DNA of 64,000 bases from Actinernus sp. WN-2022 (Eukaryota > Cnidaria > Anthozoa > Actiniaria > Actinernidae), in the NCBI GenBank assembly GCA_030867875.1, contig JAOWCC010001368.1, positions 558,001-622,000 of the forward strand, read 5' to 3'. This document shows, in pieces, positions 45,701 to 51,700 of the stretch (the stretch's first letter is position 1; the number at the start of each line of letters is the position of its first letter). A program made the translations under genes and the position numbers. Under the pieces are notes generated by a model. The model searched no databases, was not told the origin of the DNA, and worked only from the letters and a program-made list of their open reading frames with translations.

Positions 45701-48700
45701 TGTTTTTCTCATACAAATCTCTCTAATTTCAACTGGCTGTAACTTCATTGCTTTATAAGCTACAGCACTCAACTTTCACAAGTTAACTAATGTCAACATT
45801 CTCTTTCACATGGCAATGTTTATATTTTCTATGCATGTGGATAAACTACCGAAACGGGAAATCACATAATTATGCAAATTAGGAGGCGGCCATTATGAAA
45901 GTCGTGTATTCTGCCGGCTATAGACCCTTTGCACGTTACGTCATAGCCAGAAGTTTTGTTGAGCATATATACTATAATTAGTATAGGTAATCAAATAATG
46001 ACTCGTGAAATTAGGGATAAATTTCACTTGTGTTTGTCAAAATCTACGTAATAGCGGCGAGGGAAATTACTTCGATTTTGACAAACACGCGTGAAATTTA
46101 TCCCTAATTTCACTCGTCCCCATTTGATTACCTATACTAATTATAGTGATATGCTCAACAAAACTTCTCCATTCTGATTTGATCAGAGCAAGTGCATTTC
46201 TATGTAATATGGAAAACATTCAAGACTATATCCGCCCCATTATTTCCGAACAAACTTGTATTCATTTCCCTCAGGACATCAGTCAAACTGGAAGAAAATC
46301 TACTGAGCAAATGGGGGAAGTAGCAACCTTTATGACAGGAAGCTTTGTGCGAACAAATGATAGATCAAACAACTCCTGCATCGAGTAAAATAATCATGTA
46401 GGCAAGACTTGTTGTATTCGGTATATTATATTTTGGTGTCCACGTTCCAATATGATCTTTACTAGTCCTGATTTGCTACTCCTGTGACTTTAGCTAAATA
46501 GTTAATTAATATGTATATTGTCCCCTTTAAATCTAATCTACTGGGGAGTTGGCATAGAAAACGCATAGTTACTCCAACTCTCCTGCTCTCATCCCACTTT
46601 ACCAGTTTCCATGCATCGTGGCTAAAAACAGTAACTCACCCAGTATGCTAAATCCGGCATAGTACGTTCGTACTAGGCACTAGTTATCTCTCAAAACATT
46701 TGCATTCCTTAGTACGTTAGTACGAGGCACTAGTTATAATATCTCTCAAAACATTTCCACCCGGGGGGGGGGGGGACTCCCCATAAAAATAGACGGGGGT
46801 GCCCGACGTGAGAAATGAAATTCACCCCTAAAAGATAGCAATATGGGCGTGGCTCACAAAAATCTTACCCCTAAAAGATAGCACTCCAAAAGACAAGAAA
46901 ATGGCATTAATTGGATTTATTAGAGACTATATAAAGACATTATCATCGAGCGCTTCCGTTTTCCGATGAATTTTGAGAGCACCGTCATTCAGTCTTCATT
47001 CTCGATTACTTCTTGTAAACATTGTCCTTTGGCAACACAGTAACATTGTTTTAACCCTAACCTAACCCTAAAAGATAGCAGACCTTTGGAAGACCCCTAA
47101 GAGATAGCACTGCTAACGATTTTAACCCCTAAAAGATAGGTCGAGCACCCCCGTCTATTTTTATGGGGAGTCCCCCCCCCCCCCCCCTGGCATTTCCAGT
47201 CCTTAGGACGTCAGTACGTTAGTACGAGGTACTAGTTGTCTCTCTCAAAACATTTTCTGTCCTTAGTACGTCAGTACGTTCGTACGAGGCTCTAGTTCTC
47301 TCAAAACATTTTCTGTCGTTAGTACGTTCGTACGAGGCACTAGTTGTCGCAAAACATTTTCTGTCCTTAGTACGTTAGTACGTTCGTACGAGGCACTAGT
47401 TGTCGCAAAACATTTTCTGTCCTTAGTACGTTAGTACGTTCGTACGAGGCACTAGTTGTCGCAAAACATTTTCTGTCCTTAGTACGTTAGTACGTTCGTA
47501 CGAGGCACTAGTTGTCGCAAAACATTTTCATTCCTTAGTACGTTAGTACGTTCGTACGAGGCACTAGTTGTCGCAAAACATTTTCAGTCCTTAGTACGTT
47601 CGTACGAGGCACTAGTTGTCGCAAAACATTTTCAGTCCTTAGTACGTTAGTACGTTCGTACGAGGCACTAGTTGTCTCAAAACATTTTCAGTCCTTAGTA
47701 CGTTAGTACGTTCGTATGAGGCACTAGTTGTCGCAAAACATTTTTAGTCCTTAGTACGTTAGTACGTTCGTACGAGGCACTAGTTGTCGCAAAATATTTT
47801 CAGTCGTTAGTACGTTCGTACGAGGCACTAGTTGTCGCAAAACATTTTTAGTCCTTAGTACGTTAGTACGAGGCACTAGTTGTCGCAAAACATTTTCATT
47901 CCTTAGTACGTTCGTACGAGGCACTAGTTCTCGCAAAACATTTTCTGTCCTTAGTACGTTCGTACGAGGCACTAGTTGTCGCAAAACATTTTCAGTCCTT
48001 AGTACGTTAGTACGTTCGTACGAGGCACTAGTTGTCGCAAAACATTTTTAGTCCTTAGTACGTTAGTACGTTCGTACGAGGTACTAGTTGTCGCAAAACA
48101 TTTTCAATCCTTAGTACGTTAGTACGTTCGTACGAGGCACTAGTTCTCTCAAAACATTTTCTGTCCTTAGTACGTTCGTACGTTCGTACGAGGCACTAGT
48201 TGTCGCAAAACATTTTCAGTCCTTAGTACGTTAGTACGTTCGTACGAGGCACTTATAGTTGTCGCAAAACATCAGTTACGTTAGTACGTTGCACTAGTTC
48301 TCTCAAAACATTTTCATTCGTTAGTACGTTCGTACGAAAAACTATTTCTCTCAAAACATTTTCAGTCCTTAGTACAAAACATTTTCAGTCCTTAGTACGT
48401 TCGTACGAGGCACTAGTTGTCGCCAAACATTTTCAGTCCTTAGTACGTTCGTACGAGGCACTAGTTGTCGCAAAACATTTTCAGTCCTTAGTACGTTCGT
48501 ACGAGGCACTAGTTGTCTCAAAACATTTTCAGTCCTTAGTACGTTCGTATGAGGCACTAGTTGTCGCAAAACATTTTTAGTCCTTAGTACGTTAGTACGT
48601 CCGTACGAGGCACTAGTTGTCGCAAAATATTTTCAGTCGTTAGTACGTTCGTACGAGGCACTAGTTGTCGCAAAACATTTTTAGTCCTTAGTACGTTAGT

Positions 48701-51700
48701 ACGAGGCACTAGTTGTCGCAAAAATTTTCATTCCTTAGTACGTTCGTACGAGGCACTAGTTCTCGCAAAACATTTTCAGTCCTTAGTACGTTAGTACGTT
48801 CGTACGAGACACTAGTTGTCGCAAAACATTTTCAGTCCTTAGTACGTTAGTACGTTCGTACGAGGCACTAGTTGTCGCAAAACATTTTCAGTCATTAGTA
48901 CGTTAGTACGTTCGTACGAGGCACTAGTTGTCTCAAAACATTTTCAGTCCTTAGTACGTTCGTACGAGGCACTAGTTCTCTCAAAACATTTTCAGTCCTT
49001 AGTACGTTAGTACGTTCGTACGAGGCACTTATAGTTGTCGCAAAACATCAGTTACGTTAGTATGTTGCACTAGTTCTCTCAAAACATTTTCATTCGTTAG
49101 TACATTCGTACGAAAAACTAGTTCTGTCAAAACATTTTCAGTCCTTAGTACAAAACATTTTCAGTCCTTAGTACGTTCGTACGAGGCACTAGTTCTCTCA
49201 AAACATTTTCAGTCCTTAATTAGTACGTTCGTACGAGGCACTAGTTGTCGCAAAACATTTTCAGTCCTTAGTACGTTCGTTCGAGGCACTAGTTGTCTCA
49301 AAACATTTTCAGTCGTTCGTACGTTTGTACGAGGCACTAGTTCTCTCAAAACATTTTCAGTTTAGTCTCTTAGAATAATCCTACTTTCCTTTGGTACAAA
49401 ATAAATAAAACAATAATAGCTATAGTACGTTGTTCAGCCGTACTAAGGAAAAAAAGAAAGAAAGAACATCCTATTCTAGGCATGGTATAGTGAACATGCC
49501 CCAGTTATTATCCATCTTCTCCTTTTACTTCTTTGCTCCTAAAACCAACATTCAAACCCTTAAGTATAGGAATGAGAGGGTAAGAAAGAGTGAGTAATAA
49601 TGATGTGTAATTACATGTATAAAAATTATTACAAATGTATACTAATTTTGTGAATTACAAATTAAGGGGATGGGGGAAGAAAGAAAGGGGTTGTGGGAGG
49701 GAGAACACAATAGGAAGGGTTTCAGGGGGTGGAGGAAATGTGGGGGTGAGGGAAGGGAGGGACAGGACAAAAAATTGCTCCTTGAAAAACCTAAACCTTG
49801 AGTTTTTATTTCTCTGACTGAGAGACTGAGACTGTTAGTTAACTGTTAGTTAATATTAAAATACTCTAATTTAACTATTGCGATGCAGATATGTTGACCC
49901 AATGCCCCTGATACAAAGTCTAGGACTGGATACTGCTCAACAACAAGTAAGTAAGAATATGTGGCAGGTCAAAACATTTTTAGTTTAAAAATTGTCCAAG
50001 CTAGGTTGGTTTTTCAACCTACAATAGTTTTTTTTTTTATCAACCTAGGTTAGTTTTTACAACCTATACTACCGCTTGAAAGTAAGCGACTGCAGACACC
50101 TGCAGGTAATCTGTGTGCAGTCTGCCGGCATTTTGTGGACAGTCTGAGGGTAATCCGCAGAAAGTCCATGTGCAGACTTCATGCATTCCATGGGAAGTCT
50201 GCAGGCAGTCTGCTGGTGCCCTTATATACATGTACAGTACAATGTTTCAGCACAAACTAAACTTGCATAGTACATTATATACAGTACAATGTTTCATCAC
50301 AAACTAAACTTGCATAGTACATTATATACAGTACAATGTTTCATCACAAACTAAACTTGCATAGTACATTATATACAGTACAATGTTTCATCACAAACTA
50401 AACTTGCATAGTACATTGTATACAGTACAATGTTTCATCACAAACTAAACTTGCATAGTACATTATATACAGTACAATGTTTCATCACACACTAAACTTG
50501 CATAGTACATTATATACAGTACAATGTTTCATCACATACTAAACTTGCATAGTACATTATATACAGTACAATGTTTCATCACATACTAAACTTGCATAGT
50601 ACATTATATACAGTACAATGTTTCAGCACAAACTAAACTTGCATAGTACATTATATACAGTACAATGTTTCATCACATACTAAACTTGCATAGTACATTA
50701 TATACAGTACAATGTTTCATCACAAACTAAACTTGCATAGTACATTATATACAGTACAATGTTTCATCACAAACTAAACTTGCATAGTACATTATATACA
50801 GTACAATGTTTCATCACAAACTAAACTTGCATAGTACATTATATACAGTACAATGTTTCATCACAAACTAAACTTGCATAGTACATTATATACAGTACAA
50901 TGTTTCATCACAAACTAAACTTGCATAGTACATTATATACAGTACAATGTTTCATCACAAACTAAACTTGCATAGTACATTATATACAGTACAATGTTTC
51001 ATCACAAACTAAACTTGCATAGTACATTATATACAGTACAATGTTTCATCACATACTAAACTTGCATAGTACATTATATACAGTACAATGTTTCATCACA
51101 AACTAAACTTGCATAGTACATTATATACAGTACAATGTTTCATCACATACTAAACTTGCATAGTACATTATATACAGTACAATGTTTCATCACAAACTAA
51201 ACTTGCATAGTACATTATATACAGTACAATGTTTCATCACATACTAAACTTGCATAGTACATTATATACAGTACAATGTTTCATCACATACTAAACTTGC
51301 ATAGTACATTATATACAGTACAATGTTTCATCACATACTAAACTTGCATAGTACATTATATACAGTACAATGTTTCAGCACATACTAAACTTGCATAGTA
51401 CATTATATACAGTACAATGTTTCAGCACAAACTAAACTTGCATAGTACATTATATACAGTACAATGTTTCATCACAATCTAAACTTGCATAGTACATTAT
51501 ATACAGTACAATGTTTCATCACATACTAAACTTGCATAGTACATTATATACAGTACAATGTTTCATCACAATCTAAACTTGCATAGTACATTATATACAG
51601 TACAATGTTTCATCACATACTAAACTTGCATAGTACATTATATACAGTACAATGTTTCAGCACAAACTAAACTTGCATAGTACATTATATACAGTACAAT

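Noticed and set aside
47050..47075. Telomere-like AACCCTAACC stretch
   Set aside because: Only two or three units inside a hAT-type MITE; not an interstitial telomere array.
47751..48569. Frames encoding [11 protein letters not shown] repeats in the satellites
   Set aside because: Satellite translation artefact; the frames break as soon as a unit changes length between 50 and 58 bp.
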